A stretch of 63,685 bases of DNA, from NCBI GenBank assembly GCA_018384595.1, contig JAHAYO010000103.1, positions 1 through 63,685 on the forward strand. The letters run 5' to 3'. The position numbers and the translations under genes were made by a program. Positions 47,270 to 56,257 of the stretch are shown here, piece after piece. The DNA is from Thiopseudomonas sp. (GTDB taxonomy: Bacteria > Pseudomonadota > Gammaproteobacteria > Pseudomonadales > Pseudomonadaceae). Each line of letters begins with the position of its first letter. Positions within the stretch are counted from its first letter, which is position 1. A model generated the notes under the pieces. That model was not told where the DNA came from and made no database searches. It saw nothing but the letters and a program-made list of their open reading frames with translations.

Positions 47270-47908
47270 TTAATGGATGTCGGTTTTTTCCTTGTATTCA
47301 CACAAATCCTCAATGCGACAACTGCCGCAGCGTGGCTTGCGAGCCTGGCAGACATAGCGCCCGTGCAGGATTAGCCAGTGGTGGGCATCCAGCAAAAACT
47401 CTTTGGGCACCAGTCGTAGCAGTTTTTTCTCCACGTCCAAGACCGTTTTACCCGGTGCAATGCCGGTGCGGTTGCTGACGCGGAAAATATGAGTATCGAC
47501 CGCCATGGCAATCTGGCCAAAAGCGGTATTGAGCACCACGTTGGCGGTTTTGCGGCCCACGCCTGGCAAGGCTTCCAGTTCTTCGCGGGTACGCGGCACC
47601 TGGCTGTTATGCTTTTCGATCAGCAGGCGGCACGTCTCGATGGCGTTTTTGGCCTTGGTCGGATACAGGCCGATGGTCTTGATGTATTCGCTCAGTCCGT
47701 CCACGCCCAGTGCGTACATGGCTTCGGGGGTGCGCGCCACCGGAAACAGCTTGGCGGTGGCCTTATTGACGCCGACATCGGTGGCCTGGGCAGACAGCAG
47801 CACGGCAATCAGCAACTCGAAGTCGGATGAGTATTCAAGTTCGGTTTGAGGTTTGGGATTGTCTTCACGGAAGCGGTGAAAAATTTCGTAGCGTTTTTGG
47901 GCGTTCAT
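47270..47908 (-). CDS. nth: Endonuclease III
   Basis: Nth is a bifunctional DNA glycosylase/AP lyase removing oxidised pyrimidines. The 212 aa contain the helix-hairpin-helix LEALPGVGRKTANVVLN with catalytic Lys, the Gly/Pro-rich loop Asp in VDTHIFRVSNR, and the C-terminal [4Fe-4S] ligands C-x6-C-x2-C-x5-C (CQARKPRCGSCRIEDLC). In Pseudomonas it lies after rnf genes; no rnf genes are in this window. Confidence 0.97.
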   Translation of the reverse strand: MNAQKRYEIFHRFREDNPKPQTELEYSSDFELLIAVLLSAQATDVGVNKATAKLFPVARTPEAMYALGVDGLSEYIKTIGLYPTKAKNAIETCRLLIEKHNSQVPRTREELEALPGVGRKTANVVLNTAFGQIAMAVDTHIFRVSNRTGIAPGKTVLDVEKKLLRLVPKEFLLDAHHWLILHGRYVCQARKPRCGSCRIEDLCEYKEKTDIH

Positions 47909-47956
47909 GGCGTACCACAGGGCATCCGGCAGTAGAGGCGGCCGGATGCTGCAAAC

Positions 47957-48436
47957 TCAGGAATCCTGCCGCGTAAAGCGGGGCAGGGGCGGCATCTGGA
48001 CGGTTTGCGAGCTGTCGGGTGCCAGCACCAAGGCTTCACCGTCCACCACCGCTTTGTTGTGCTGATTGAGCACGCGCGTGCGGATGCGCACTTGGTTTTT
48101 AGGCAGTTTTTCCAACACTTCCAGCTGCACATCCAGCGTGTCGCCCAGTTTGACCGGGCGGGTAAAATTTAACTGCTGGCCCAGATAGACGCTGCCTGGG
48201 CCGGGCAGTTTGCAGGCAATAGCAGCGCTGATCAGCGCGCCGGTAAACATGCCGTGGGCAATGCGTTCTTTGAAACGGCTGGCGGCGGCAAAGTCGGCGT
48301 CTAGGTGTACGGGGTTGTTGTCGCCGGAGACGGCGGCAAACATCTGAATATCGGCTTCACTGACCACATGGGACTGGTTGGCAGTTTGGCCGACCTGCAG
48401 GTCGTCGTAGGCGATACTTTGGGCGGTGGCAGTCAT
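47957..48436 (-). CDS. MaoC-family (R)-specific enoyl-CoA hydratase
   Basis: This is a hot-dog-fold hydratase of 159 aa. The hydratase-2 motif is complete (DNNPVHLDADFAAASRFKERIAHGMFTGALIS), with catalytic Asp and His. It resembles PhaJ-type enzymes that hydrate enoyl-CoA to (R)-3-hydroxyacyl-CoA, linking beta-oxidation to polyhydroxyalkanoate or lipid synthesis; which role applies is not clear. The ATG at 48436 has GGAG 7 nt upstream. It is divergent from fadD, a pairing known in Pseudomonas. Confidence 0.9.
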   Translation of the reverse strand: MTATAQSIAYDDLQVGQTANQSHVVSEADIQMFAAVSGDNNPVHLDADFAAASRFKERIAHGMFTGALISAAIACKLPGPGSVYLGQQLNFTRPVKLGDTLDVQLEVLEKLPKNQVRIRTRVLNQHNKAVVDGEALVLAPDSSQTVQMPPLPRFTRQDS

Positions 48437-48915
48437 AACATCTCCGTTGGGCTGGGTGACTGGCGTGTGGGCGGGCTGTGGTGTCCAACCCAAGCAATGA
48501 GGTTGCGCAAAACGCGCTCGTGGCGCAGCGGGGTAGAGTTTAACATCAATGCCGTGTTTGCCGGCGTCGCACAGTGCGCTGGCCAGATCGAGCTGGCGCG
48601 TGTCTTTGTACAGGGCGTCCGCTTGACGCCCAGTAATATCAGCGACAGGCAGCGGCTGATTGTTGCCGTGGCGTGATGAGTCGGGTGACCTGAATGCTGC
48701 TTGCGCGCCGTTTATGACTAAAGTTGCGCTCTCGGTGCTGGTTGATGCAAATTAAAACTGCTAACCTCGCTTGCCTGAATGCTTGCACTCAAGCAGGATA
48801 ACAACAATTACAATCCCTGCACGGATGGTGTTGCCCTCGTCCATAGCCGGTCTGTCAGGCAGCCGGACACGGGACGAAACCAAGCAGACTGTCTGCTGTA
48901 GCCTTGGAGCCGCGC
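48437..48915. other. Divergent intergenic region between maoC-like gene and fadD
   Basis: No gene with a credible start is found. A minus-strand frame stays open from about 48755 into the maoC-like gene but contains no good start codon and no recognisable family. GCTTG-CACT-CAAGC (48781-48794) is a small inverted repeat that could be an operator for fatty-acid control; this is speculative. Confidence 0.45.
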
Positions 48916-50607
48916 ATGAACGAAGACTTCTGGAAGGACAAATACCCGGCCACTGTGCCGGCTGAAATCGACGCTGATCAGTACCCCAGCATCCAAGCGG
49001 TACTGAGTGAATCCTGTGAGCGCTTTGCCCAGCTGCCGGCGTTTAGCAACATGGGCAAAACCCTAACCTACGCCGATATTTACCGTCTGTCCGGTGATTT
49101 TGCCGCTTGGTTGCAGCACCACACTGACTTGCAGCCGGGCGACCGCATCGCTATTCAGTTGCCCAACGTGCTGCAGTATCCCGTGGTGGTTTTCGGCGCT
49201 ATCCGTGCTGGGCTGGTGGTGGTTAATACCAACCCGCTCTACACCGCGCGCGAGATGGAGCACCAGTTCAACGACTCGGGTGCCAAGGCGCTGGTTAGTC
49301 TGGCCAATATGGGCCACCTGGTCGAGCAGGTGGTGCCCAAAACGGCGATCACCACTGTCATCATGACTGAAGTGGGCGACATGCTGCCGCCGCTCAAGCG
49401 GTTGCTGGTTAACAGCGTAGTCAAATATGTGAAGAAAATGGTGCCGGCTTATCACTTGCCTAAGGCGCATGCGCTGACGCGGGTGCTGGCCGACGGCAGT
49501 AAAAAAGCGGCTCATACGGTTGAGGCTAATAGCGGGGACGTAGCTGTACTGCAATACACCGGCGGTACCACAGGTGTAGCCAAGGGCGCTATGTTGACCC
49601 ACCGTAACCTGATCGCCAATATGCTGCAGGCGCGGGCGATCATGGCCTCCAACCTGTACGACGGCAAGGAAATCGTAGTGGCTCCGTTGCCGCTCTACCA
49701 TATTTACGCATTTACCTTTCACTGCATGGCCATGATGCTGACCGGCAACCACAACCTGCTGATCACCAATCCGCGTGACCTGCCATCCATGATCAAGGAC
49801 CTGTCGCGCTATCCGTTTAGCGGTTTTGTCGGGCTTAACACCCTGTTTGCCGCTCTGTGCAACAACGCTGATTTTCGCAAGCTGGACTTTTCCAGTCTCA
49901 AAATGACCGTATCCGGCGGCATGGCGTTGCAGATTGCCACCGCCAAACGCTGGACCGAAGTTACCGGCTGCCCCATCTGTGAAGGCTACGGGATGACCGA
50001 AACCAGCCCCATAGCTACGGTGAATCCGATCCAGAATATCCAGCTGGGGACTATTGGCATTCCGGCGCCTTCTACCCTGTGCAAGATTATTGATGATGAA
50101 GGTCGCGAGCTGCCGCTGGGCGAAGTGGGCGAGTTGTGCGTCAAAGGCCCGCAAGTGATGAAGGGCTACTGGCAACGCGAGGACGCTACCCGTGACACCC
50201 TCGATGCCGGCGGTTGGCTGCGCACCGGCGATATCGGCATCATCCAAGAAGACGGCTATATCCGCTTGGTTGACCGCAAGAAAGACATGATCCTGGTGTC
50301 GGGCTTTAATGTGTTCCCCAACGAGGTTGAGGATGTGCTGGCCGCGCTGCCGCAGATACTGCAGTGTGCTGCGATTGGTGTGCCGGATGAAAAATCCGGC
50401 GAGGCGATCAAGGTATTCATTGTGCTACGCCCAGGCGAGAACCTAAGCAAAGACGAGGTTATTGCCCACATGCGCAAAAACCTGACCGCCTACAAGGTTG
50501 CGCGTCAGGTTGAGTTTCGGGACGAGTTGCCTACCACCAACGTAGGTAAAATTCTGCGTCGCGAACTGCGTGACGAAGAGCTCAAAAAGCGCTCGGCAAC
50601 GGCTTAA
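48916..50607 (+). CDS. fadD: Long-chain-fatty-acid--CoA ligase
   Basis: FadD activates imported fatty acids to acyl-CoA for beta-oxidation. The 563 aa carry the AMP-binding signature YTGGTTGVAKGAML (about residue 210), GYGMTETSP, the GWLRTGDIG hinge region and the C-terminal catalytic Lys in TNVGKILRREL. The N-terminus MNEDFWKDKYPATVPAEI matches Pseudomonas FadD1/FadD2. The ATG at 48916 has GGAG 6 nt upstream. Only one copy is present here, whereas Pseudomonas often has two in tandem. Confidence 0.96.
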   Translation: MNEDFWKDKYPATVPAEIDADQYPSIQAVLSESCERFAQLPAFSNMGKTLTYADIYRLSGDFAAWLQHHTDLQPGDRIAIQLPNVLQYPVVVFGAIRAGLVVVNTNPLYTAREMEHQFNDSGAKALVSLANMGHLVEQVVPKTAITTVIMTEVGDMLPPLKRLLVNSVVKYVKKMVPAYHLPKAHALTRVLADGSKKAAHTVEANSGDVAVLQYTGGTTGVAKGAMLTHRNLIANMLQARAIMASNLYDGKEIVVAPLPLYHIYAFTFHCMAMMLTGNHNLLITNPRDLPSMIKDLSRYPFSGFVGLNTLFAALCNNADFRKLDFSSLKMTVSGGMALQIATAKRWTEVTGCPICEGYGMTETSPIATVNPIQNIQLGTIGIPAPSTLCKIIDDEGRELPLGEVGELCVKGPQVMKGYWQREDATRDTLDAGGWLRTGDIGIIQEDGYIRLVDRKKDMILVSGFNVFPNEVEDVLAALPQILQCAAIGVPDEKSGEAIKVFIVLRPGENLSKDEVIAHMRKNLTAYKVARQVEFRDELPTTNVGKILRRELRDEELKKRSATA

Positions 50608-50645
50608 AGCAACGGGCGGGGCAGGTGTTTATCGCACCTGTCCCG

Positions 50646-52598
50646 TCAGTCGTTCGGGGCGGCGCTGACAATCACTTGGCTGCGGCCTTCGCGTTTGGCT
50701 TGATACATGGCGTTGTCGGCTTCGTGAATCAACTTCTCGGCGGTATTGGCGTGTTGCGGGAAAAAACTGATACCGCAGCTCAAAGACAGATGACTGTCGA
50801 TGCCATCGAGTGTAATCACCTGTTCTACGCTGTCCTTGATGCGCTGCGCGATACGCATGGCGGCCTCCAGATCAGGGTTGCCTTCCAGCAGCACCACAAA
50901 CTCATCCCCTCCCAAACGTGCACAAAAGTCCGCTTCGCGAAGCTGCTTTTGAATGCGCTGCGCCACTTCCTGCAACACATGATCGCCATGGCGGTGGCCG
51001 TAGCGGTCATTGATCGGCTTGAATTTGTCGAGGTCAATGAACAACAGGCCCAGCCGTTGTTGCTGGCGCGTTGCGGTGTGGATGGCGTGCTCTAGGTGGC
51101 TGATGAAAAAACGGCGGTTGGCAATGCCGGTGAGACTGTCGAAGTTGGCCTGCCGCCAAATTTGCTCTTCGTTGGCTTTTTGCTGGCTGATGTCGGCAAA
51201 TAAGCTGACCCGAAAACGCACGCTGCCATCGGCGTTATAGGTGTTGCTGATGGACACAAACTGCGGGTACAGCTCGCCGTTTTTACGCCGCGCCCAGATT
51301 TCGCCTTTCCAGCGACCTTTCTTTTCTAGGCGTGTATTCATGCGCTCGTAGAAGGTAGCGTCGTGCTGGTTTGAGTGGAGCAGGGTAAAGTCTTTACCAA
51401 TAATTTCGGCCTGGCTAAAGCCGGTAATGCGGGTAAAGGCAGGGTTGACGGTAATAAACACACCGTTGGCGTCGTTGACCGCCAGCGCTTCGTTGCTGTT
51501 GTGGTAGACGGTTTCGGCCAATTGCAGCAGGGCCAGATTCTGGCTGCGCTGTACTGCTAGGCGAATGAGGTCGGTCATATTGCCGATAAGTTGCAGCTCG
51601 TCTGAGGACGGCAGCGACTTGCTGGTTCGGTAATACAGCACCAGCCCCGCCAGAAAACCGGACGAATCCAGCACCGGCTCTGACCAGTAGCTATGCATGC
51701 CATCGGCACGGGCGGCGGCGTGCACCGGATTTTGCAGGTCGGGACTGGCGTTAAAGCCAGGCCGCGATAGCGATTGTGTCAGCGTGCGCGCCAGATGGCT
51801 GTCGATCGGTAGCGACAAAGCGGACTGCTCAAGTACGTGCGGCAGGGCTGGGGCGCTGGCTAGATGCAGGTTTTGTTTGTCGGTACTGGTTAAAAAAGCC
51901 ACTGGATACAGCCCAGAATGGTCGAGTGTACTGCTGGCAAAAATGGTATCTAGGATGCGTGGCAGCGGGGCATTGTGGGTCAGTAGTTCCAGCGCGCTGT
52001 TTTGCATCTGGATGTGCTCCAGCGTGCGCTGTTGCTCAGAGATGTCCTGCTTGATGGACACAAACTGGCGCAGGTTGCCGCCTTCATCCAACACCGGCGC
52101 CATCCAGACTTGCTCCAAATAGCTGCGACCGGATTTGTCACGGCTGCTAAAACGACCGTTCCAGGGTTGCAGTTGGCTCAGTTGCTCCCACATCTGTCGG
52201 TAGGTGTCCTGGCTTGTCTCTCCGGAGCTGAGCATGCGCGCGTTTTTACCCACCAATTCGCCTTCGCTATAGCCAGAACGCTTGACCATGAATGGGTTGA
52301 CGTACTGAATGTTGGCTTGGGTGTCGGTGATGATCATCGACAGCGGAGCCTGTTGCATGGCGGTGTGAAACGGCAACAGGCGCTCTTCAAGACTGCTGGC
52401 CAGTTTGAACAGATGGGTCAGATGGCGTTGGCGGCGGATATTCAGCGCTACTAGCAAGATCAGCAAGCTGATCAATAGCGCCGACACAGGCATCCACACC
52501 GCAGAATGAACCAGCGGGCCATGTCGCAAGAAGCTGGCGGCCAACAGAGGCAAGAAAGCCAAGAAGGCCAGTGGCAGGTGTTTAAAAAATCTAGGCAT
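50646..52598 (-). CDS. Membrane PAS-PAS-GGDEF diguanylate cyclase
   Basis: This 650-aa signalling protein has two N-terminal membrane helices (about 8-24 and 31-53), a PAS domain (about 78-190), a GAF-like middle (about 205-350), a second PAS with PAC (about 360-480) and a GGDEF domain (about 485-645). The active site GGDEF is intact with an RxxD inhibitory site (READ) five residues upstream, so c-di-GMP synthesis with feedback inhibition is expected. No EAL domain is present. GAGG lies upstream of the ATG. It is convergent with fadD. Confidence 0.92.
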   Translation of the reverse strand: MPRFFKHLPLAFLAFLPLLAASFLRHGPLVHSAVWMPVSALLISLLILLVALNIRRQRHLTHLFKLASSLEERLLPFHTAMQQAPLSMIITDTQANIQYVNPFMVKRSGYSEGELVGKNARMLSSGETSQDTYRQMWEQLSQLQPWNGRFSSRDKSGRSYLEQVWMAPVLDEGGNLRQFVSIKQDISEQQRTLEHIQMQNSALELLTHNAPLPRILDTIFASSTLDHSGLYPVAFLTSTDKQNLHLASAPALPHVLEQSALSLPIDSHLARTLTQSLSRPGFNASPDLQNPVHAAARADGMHSYWSEPVLDSSGFLAGLVLYYRTSKSLPSSDELQLIGNMTDLIRLAVQRSQNLALLQLAETVYHNSNEALAVNDANGVFITVNPAFTRITGFSQAEIIGKDFTLLHSNQHDATFYERMNTRLEKKGRWKGEIWARRKNGELYPQFVSISNTYNADGSVRFRVSLFADISQQKANEEQIWRQANFDSLTGIANRRFFISHLEHAIHTATRQQQRLGLLFIDLDKFKPINDRYGHRHGDHVLQEVAQRIQKQLREADFCARLGGDEFVVLLEGNPDLEAAMRIAQRIKDSVEQVITLDGIDSHLSLSCGISFFPQHANTAEKLIHEADNAMYQAKREGRSQVIVSAAPND

Positions 52599-52628
52599 AG
52601 CGCCTCACTGGGGCGGGTGTGATGCGAT

Positions 52629-53426
52629 TTAGTGTTGCGCCTCGTGCAAAATGGCCAGCCGGCCAACCAGCGGGATTTTGCGCGCTAAGCGCACACAGGG
52701 CTCGGCCAGTCGGTCAAGGAAGCGGTAGATCCAGTCGCCAGCGGCAGTGTAATACCCCCATGCGAGGGTTTGCATGACGACAAAGCCGCCGCCGACCAGA
52801 TTGTCGCTAAGCCAGTGTGCACCGGCGACCAGACGCGGTAACAGAAGCACGATACCGGTTAGCCACAGCAACAGCAGGCGCTTGCCCCGGGCAAACAGGC
52901 TCAGAAACGCGGCCCATAGTAGCAAAACAGAAGCATGGTCGCCCGGGAAACTGCGACTGGAGCGGTCCTTGATTTCCATAAACTGTTCCATCCACGGAAA
53001 CGCTTGGCTCAGGCTAAAGCCATCACCCAGAAAAGCGGATGGGCTGGCATGTTGCAGGCCGGCGGCATCAATAAAGCGGGTAAACAGCGTGCGCACAATC
53101 AGGGTGCACACCAGCAGAGCGATAAAACTCACCAGCGCACGGCGCAATCCATGCTGGTCAAACACCAAACCGCCGACGATCAGGCTGCACAGCATCAGCA
53201 CCGCCGCCAGCACATCGGCTACGCGGGTGCTCAGCAGTGCCCACACAAAATCCCAGACTGGCCAGTGGCCAAGGCTGCCATTGAGCAGACGAAAAACGGG
53301 CACATCCAGCGCATGCCACAGGGTTTTGGTCGCTGGCAGGCACCAGCTGGCCAGCAACAGAATGCTCGTCAGTTGGAGCATGGTAAACGTGCGGGGCTGC
53401 CAGCGGGCAGCAGGACTGGGCATCAT
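52629..53426 (-). CDS. PAP2-family membrane phosphatase
   Basis: This inner-membrane phosphatase has 265 aa and about six helices. The PAP2 motifs are KDRSSRSFPGDHA (with catalytic His) and RLVAGAHWLSDNLVGG (motif 3). Possible substrates are undecaprenyl pyrophosphate, phosphatidate or lipid A phosphates; the sequence does not decide. ATG 53426 (or 53423) gives the best hydrophobic N-terminus; a longer frame starting at 53528 has no support. It lies 30 nt upstream of the PAS-GGDEF gene on the same strand, so they may be co-transcribed. Confidence 0.88.
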   Translation of the reverse strand: MMPSPAARWQPRTFTMLQLTSILLLASWCLPATKTLWHALDVPVFRLLNGSLGHWPVWDFVWALLSTRVADVLAAVLMLCSLIVGGLVFDQHGLRRALVSFIALLVCTLIVRTLFTRFIDAAGLQHASPSAFLGDGFSLSQAFPWMEQFMEIKDRSSRSFPGDHASVLLLWAAFLSLFARGKRLLLLWLTGIVLLLPRLVAGAHWLSDNLVGGGFVVMQTLAWGYYTAAGDWIYRFLDRLAEPCVRLARKIPLVGRLAILHEAQH

Positions 53427-53537
53427 GGCGGCAGACTTCTTGAGCGTAGGGCGTGACAGTAACGCTATCGCGGTACAGGAAACGGGCAATTTTACCGGCT
53501 TAGCAGCGAAGCTGCCAGCAAGGCGCACGGCGGCGGT

Positions 53538-53636
53538 TTAGAACGGCTGACCTAGATAAATCAGGTAGGCCAGCGCAAACACCACCGCAAATACGGCAGT
53601 GGCGAACACAATATCGGCGCGTTTAGGGCTATTCAT
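53538..53636 (-). CDS. Possible 32-aa single-pass membrane peptide
   Basis: A short frame, ATG to TAA, encodes a basic N-terminus (MNSPKRAD) followed by one strong hydrophobic helix (about 9-29) and a LGQPF tail. The composition is just that of a small membrane protein, but the Shine-Dalgarno sequence is weak. It lies upstream of the PAP2 gene on the same strand. I do not recognise it. Confidence 0.45.
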   Translation of the reverse strand: MNSPKRADIVFATAVFAVVFALAYLIYLGQPF

Positions 53637-53908
53637 GGGCGTTGGCAGGGGCCTTGGGTTAGGGGCGTAGTGTTTGTGGCGCGTAGTGTGCCATTTTTGC
53701 AGGCAACGTGCTCATAGACAGCGCAGTGTCGATGCGCGCAGGATGCCAGCGCCGTTCAGGTTGTTGCTTAAGCCCAGCGCGGAGAAAGCAACCTTTGAAA
53801 AAACATCAGCCTTAGCTTTGTCAGCGTGATCATACCCCACGGCCAAAACGTTTGCCGCACAAAGCTGTGATAAGATCAGCGCCGTTTTTATTGTTGTCGG
53901 ATGGGTTC

Positions 53909-54238
53909 ATGAGCAAAGACGATACACAAATTTTCCGCGTTATTTTTGTCAACCAAGGTCAGGTATTTGAGATTTACGCCAAGGCGATTTACCAGAGTGA
54001 TCTGTGGGGATTTCTTGAGGTGGAAGAGTTCGTGTTTGGCGAGCGCACGCAGATGGTGATCGACCCTAGCGAAGAAAAGCTCAAGGCCCAGTTTGAAGGC
54101 GTGGTGCGCAGTTACATTCCCATGCAGGCGATTGTGCGCATTGATGAAGTCGAGCGACTTGGCGTGGCGCGCATCACCGAGGCCTCCGGCAGTAATGTCA
54201 TGAGTTTTCCGCTGCCGGTGCCTTCGCGCACGCCGTGA
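53909..54238 (+). CDS. DUF1820 family protein
   Basis: A small cytosolic protein of 109 aa. The sequence IFRVIFVNQGQVFEIYAKAIYQSDLWGFLEVEEFVFGER and the later QAIVRIDEVERLGVARI match DUF1820, a family widespread in gammaproteobacteria with no known role. The ATG at 53909 matches the usual start. Its last 41 nt overlap the 3' end of the convergent PsiE-like gene. Confidence 0.9.
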   Translation: MSKDDTQIFRVIFVNQGQVFEIYAKAIYQSDLWGFLEVEEFVFGERTQMVIDPSEEKLKAQFEGVVRSYIPMQAIVRIDEVERLGVARITEASGSNVMSFPLPVPSRTP

Positions 54239-54689
54239 CTGTATCCAAAGCCTCGGCCTCGTCGCGGCCTGAAAAGTGGGCGTTGTAATAGCCAATGATC
54301 AAAATCGACACGGCCAGCAATAGGATGGCACCCGAAACATAGAGCACGCTGATACCGGGTTCGTTGTGGTGGGAGATGTCGGATATCATCAGCCGCGTTA
54401 GCGCGGTCATGGCGACATAAATCAGAAAACGCACCGGCATTTGCCGTGTCTTGAAGTAAATGCCCACCATGGAGCCAAGCTCCAGGTAAATAAACAGCAA
54501 TAGAATATCGTCAATGCTGATGCGCTCGGCGCTGAGCAGGCTGCCCACGGTGATAACGGCTGCCCAAGCGGTAATGGCACCGATGACAAACAGGGCTAAA
54601 AAGTGAAAGCTGTCCACCAGCAGGTTGCCGAAGGTGTCGGCCTGCTGCTGAAAATAATCGCGCAGGCGCGCGGGCCATTGAGGTTGCAT
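54198..54689 (-). CDS. PsiE-like inner-membrane protein
   Basis: A 163-aa membrane protein with four hydrophobic helices (about 28-50, 62-78, 86-102, 116-138), as in the phosphate-starvation-inducible PsiE family; the LLLFIYLELGSMVGIYF segment is characteristic. The function is unknown and no Pho box was searched for. The C-terminal tail overlaps the end of the DUF1820 gene on the other strand by 41 nt, which is unusual and may limit divergence of both tails. Confidence 0.83.
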   Translation of the reverse strand: MQPQWPARLRDYFQQQADTFGNLLVDSFHFLALFVIGAITAWAAVITVGSLLSAERISIDDILLLFIYLELGSMVGIYFKTRQMPVRFLIYVAMTALTRLMISDISHHNEPGISVLYVSGAILLLAVSILIIGYYNAHFSGRDEAEALDTVTACAKAPAAENS

Positions 54690-54808
54690 GGGCTATGCCT
54701 TGTGTGATTGGGCTGGGGCAGTACAGTAACCTAGAACAGACCGGTTCCCCATTGCCAGAGAGATGCAAACGCGGGCCCGCCAAGACTTAACACGAAAGGA
54801 GTGTTTGA

Positions 54809-56248
54809 ATGACTCATCAGGTACAAGACGCGGCGCAGGTATTGCTGGCGGCCAATGGGCTGCAATCATCCGATCTGGAGCGGCTGCTGGCACAGGTGGC
54901 GGGGCCAGGTGTTGATGCGGGCGATCTGTATTTTCAGCGCCGTATGACCGAGTCCTGGTCGCTGGAAGAAGGCATTGTCAAACAGGGCAGTTTTAATCTG
55001 GATCAGGGCGTGGGTGTGCGCGCCATGGCCGGCGAAAAAACCGGTTTTTCCTACAGTAACAGCATTGATCTGTCGGCCCTGCAACAGGCCGTGCAGGCGT
55101 CGCGCAGCATCGTGCGCAGCGGCGCACAGGTGCAGCCGCAGGCGCTGATGCAGCACAACCCGCCGGCGTTGTATGCGGCTGAAACCCCGCTGCATGTATT
55201 AACCTCCGAAGAAAAAGTGGCGCTGCTCAAGCGGGTGGATGCTTTCACCCGCAGTCTGGACCCGCGGGTCAGTCAGGTCAGTTTGGGGTTGGTGGGTGCT
55301 TGGGAGCATGTGCTGGTGGCAGCGCTGGATGGCAGTCTGGCCACCGATGTGCGGCCCATGGTGCGTTTTAATGTCAGCGTGATTGTGGAGCAGGGCGAGC
55401 GCCGCGAGCGTGGCAGTCACGGCGGCGGCGGGCGTACCGATTACCGCTATTTCCTCGACGAGGACCGTGCCATGGCCTATGCCCGCGAGGCGGTGCGCCA
55501 AGCGCTGGTCAATCTGGAGGCCATTGCTGCGCCGGCTGGCAGCATGCCGGTGGTGATGGGGCCGGGCTGGAGCGGGGTGCTGTTGCATGAGGCGGTCGGT
55601 CATGGCCTGGAAGGTGATTTCAACCGCAAGGGCAGTTCTAACTACAGCGGCCTGATTGGCCAGCAGGTGGCTTCGCCGCTGTGCACCATTGTCGATGACG
55701 CCACGTTGGCGGGTCGGCGTGGTTCGCTGACGGTGGATGATGAGGGCGTGGCGGCGCAAAACACGGTGCTGATTGAAAACGGCATTCTGCGCGGTTATAT
55801 GCAGGACAAACTCAACGCCCGCCTAACGGGCGTAGCCAGTACCGGTAATGGTCGCCGCGAGTCTTATGCCCATCTGCCGATGCCGCGCATGACCAACACC
55901 TACATGCTGGCCGGCGAATCGGATCCTGAAGAAATTATCCGTTCGGTGAAAAAGGGTTTGTATTGCGCCAGCCTGGGCGGCGGTCAGGTGGATATCACCA
56001 GCGGCAAGTTTGTGTTTTCCACCAGCGAGGCTTATCTGATTGAAGACGGCAAAATCACTGCGCCGGTAAAAGGAGCGACCCTGATTGGCAACGGCCCCGA
56101 ATGCATGCGGGCGGTGTCGATGGTGGGCAATGATCTGGCACTGGATAGCGGTGTTGGCATGTGTGGCAAGGCCGGCCAGACCGTACCGGTGGGTGTGGGC
56201 CAACCGACTTTGAAAATGGATGCCATTACGGTGGGCGGAACGGCCTAA
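54809..56248 (+). CDS. tldD: Metalloprotease TldD
   Basis: TldD with TldE (PmbA) forms a zinc protease complex that processes modified peptides such as microcins. The 479 aa contain the [11 protein letters not shown] zinc-binding motif (about residues 262-272) and the conserved C-terminal GECMRAV...GMCGKAGQ region (family PECM-type). AAAGGAG stands 8 nt before the ATG. TldE is not in the window. The gene is convergent with lnt, as in Pseudomonas neighbourhoods. Confidence 0.96.
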   Translation: MTHQVQDAAQVLLAANGLQSSDLERLLAQVAGPGVDAGDLYFQRRMTESWSLEEGIVKQGSFNLDQGVGVRAMAGEKTGFSYSNSIDLSALQQAVQASRSIVRSGAQVQPQALMQHNPPALYAAETPLHVLTSEEKVALLKRVDAFTRSLDPRVSQVSLGLVGAWEHVLVAALDGSLATDVRPMVRFNVSVIVEQGERRERGSHGGGGRTDYRYFLDEDRAMAYAREAVRQALVNLEAIAAPAGSMPVVMGPGWSGVLLHEAVGHGLEGDFNRKGSSNYSGLIGQQVASPLCTIVDDATLAGRRGSLTVDDEGVAAQNTVLIENGILRGYMQDKLNARLTGVASTGNGRRESYAHLPMPRMTNTYMLAGESDPEEIIRSVKKGLYCASLGGGQVDITSGKFVFSTSEAYLIEDGKITAPVKGATLIGNGPECMRAVSMVGNDLALDSGVGMCGKAGQTVPVGVGQPTLKMDAITVGGTA

Positions 56249-56257
56249 GCAGGCCCG

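Noticed and set aside
48437-48755. Open minus-strand frame extending upstream of the maoC-like gene
   Set aside because: It has no usable start codon and matches no family I recognise; the maoC-like gene has a well-placed start with a Shine-Dalgarno sequence at 48436.
49063-50247. 394-codon minus-strand frame inside fadD
   Set aside because: Antisense shadow of a conserved acyl-CoA ligase.
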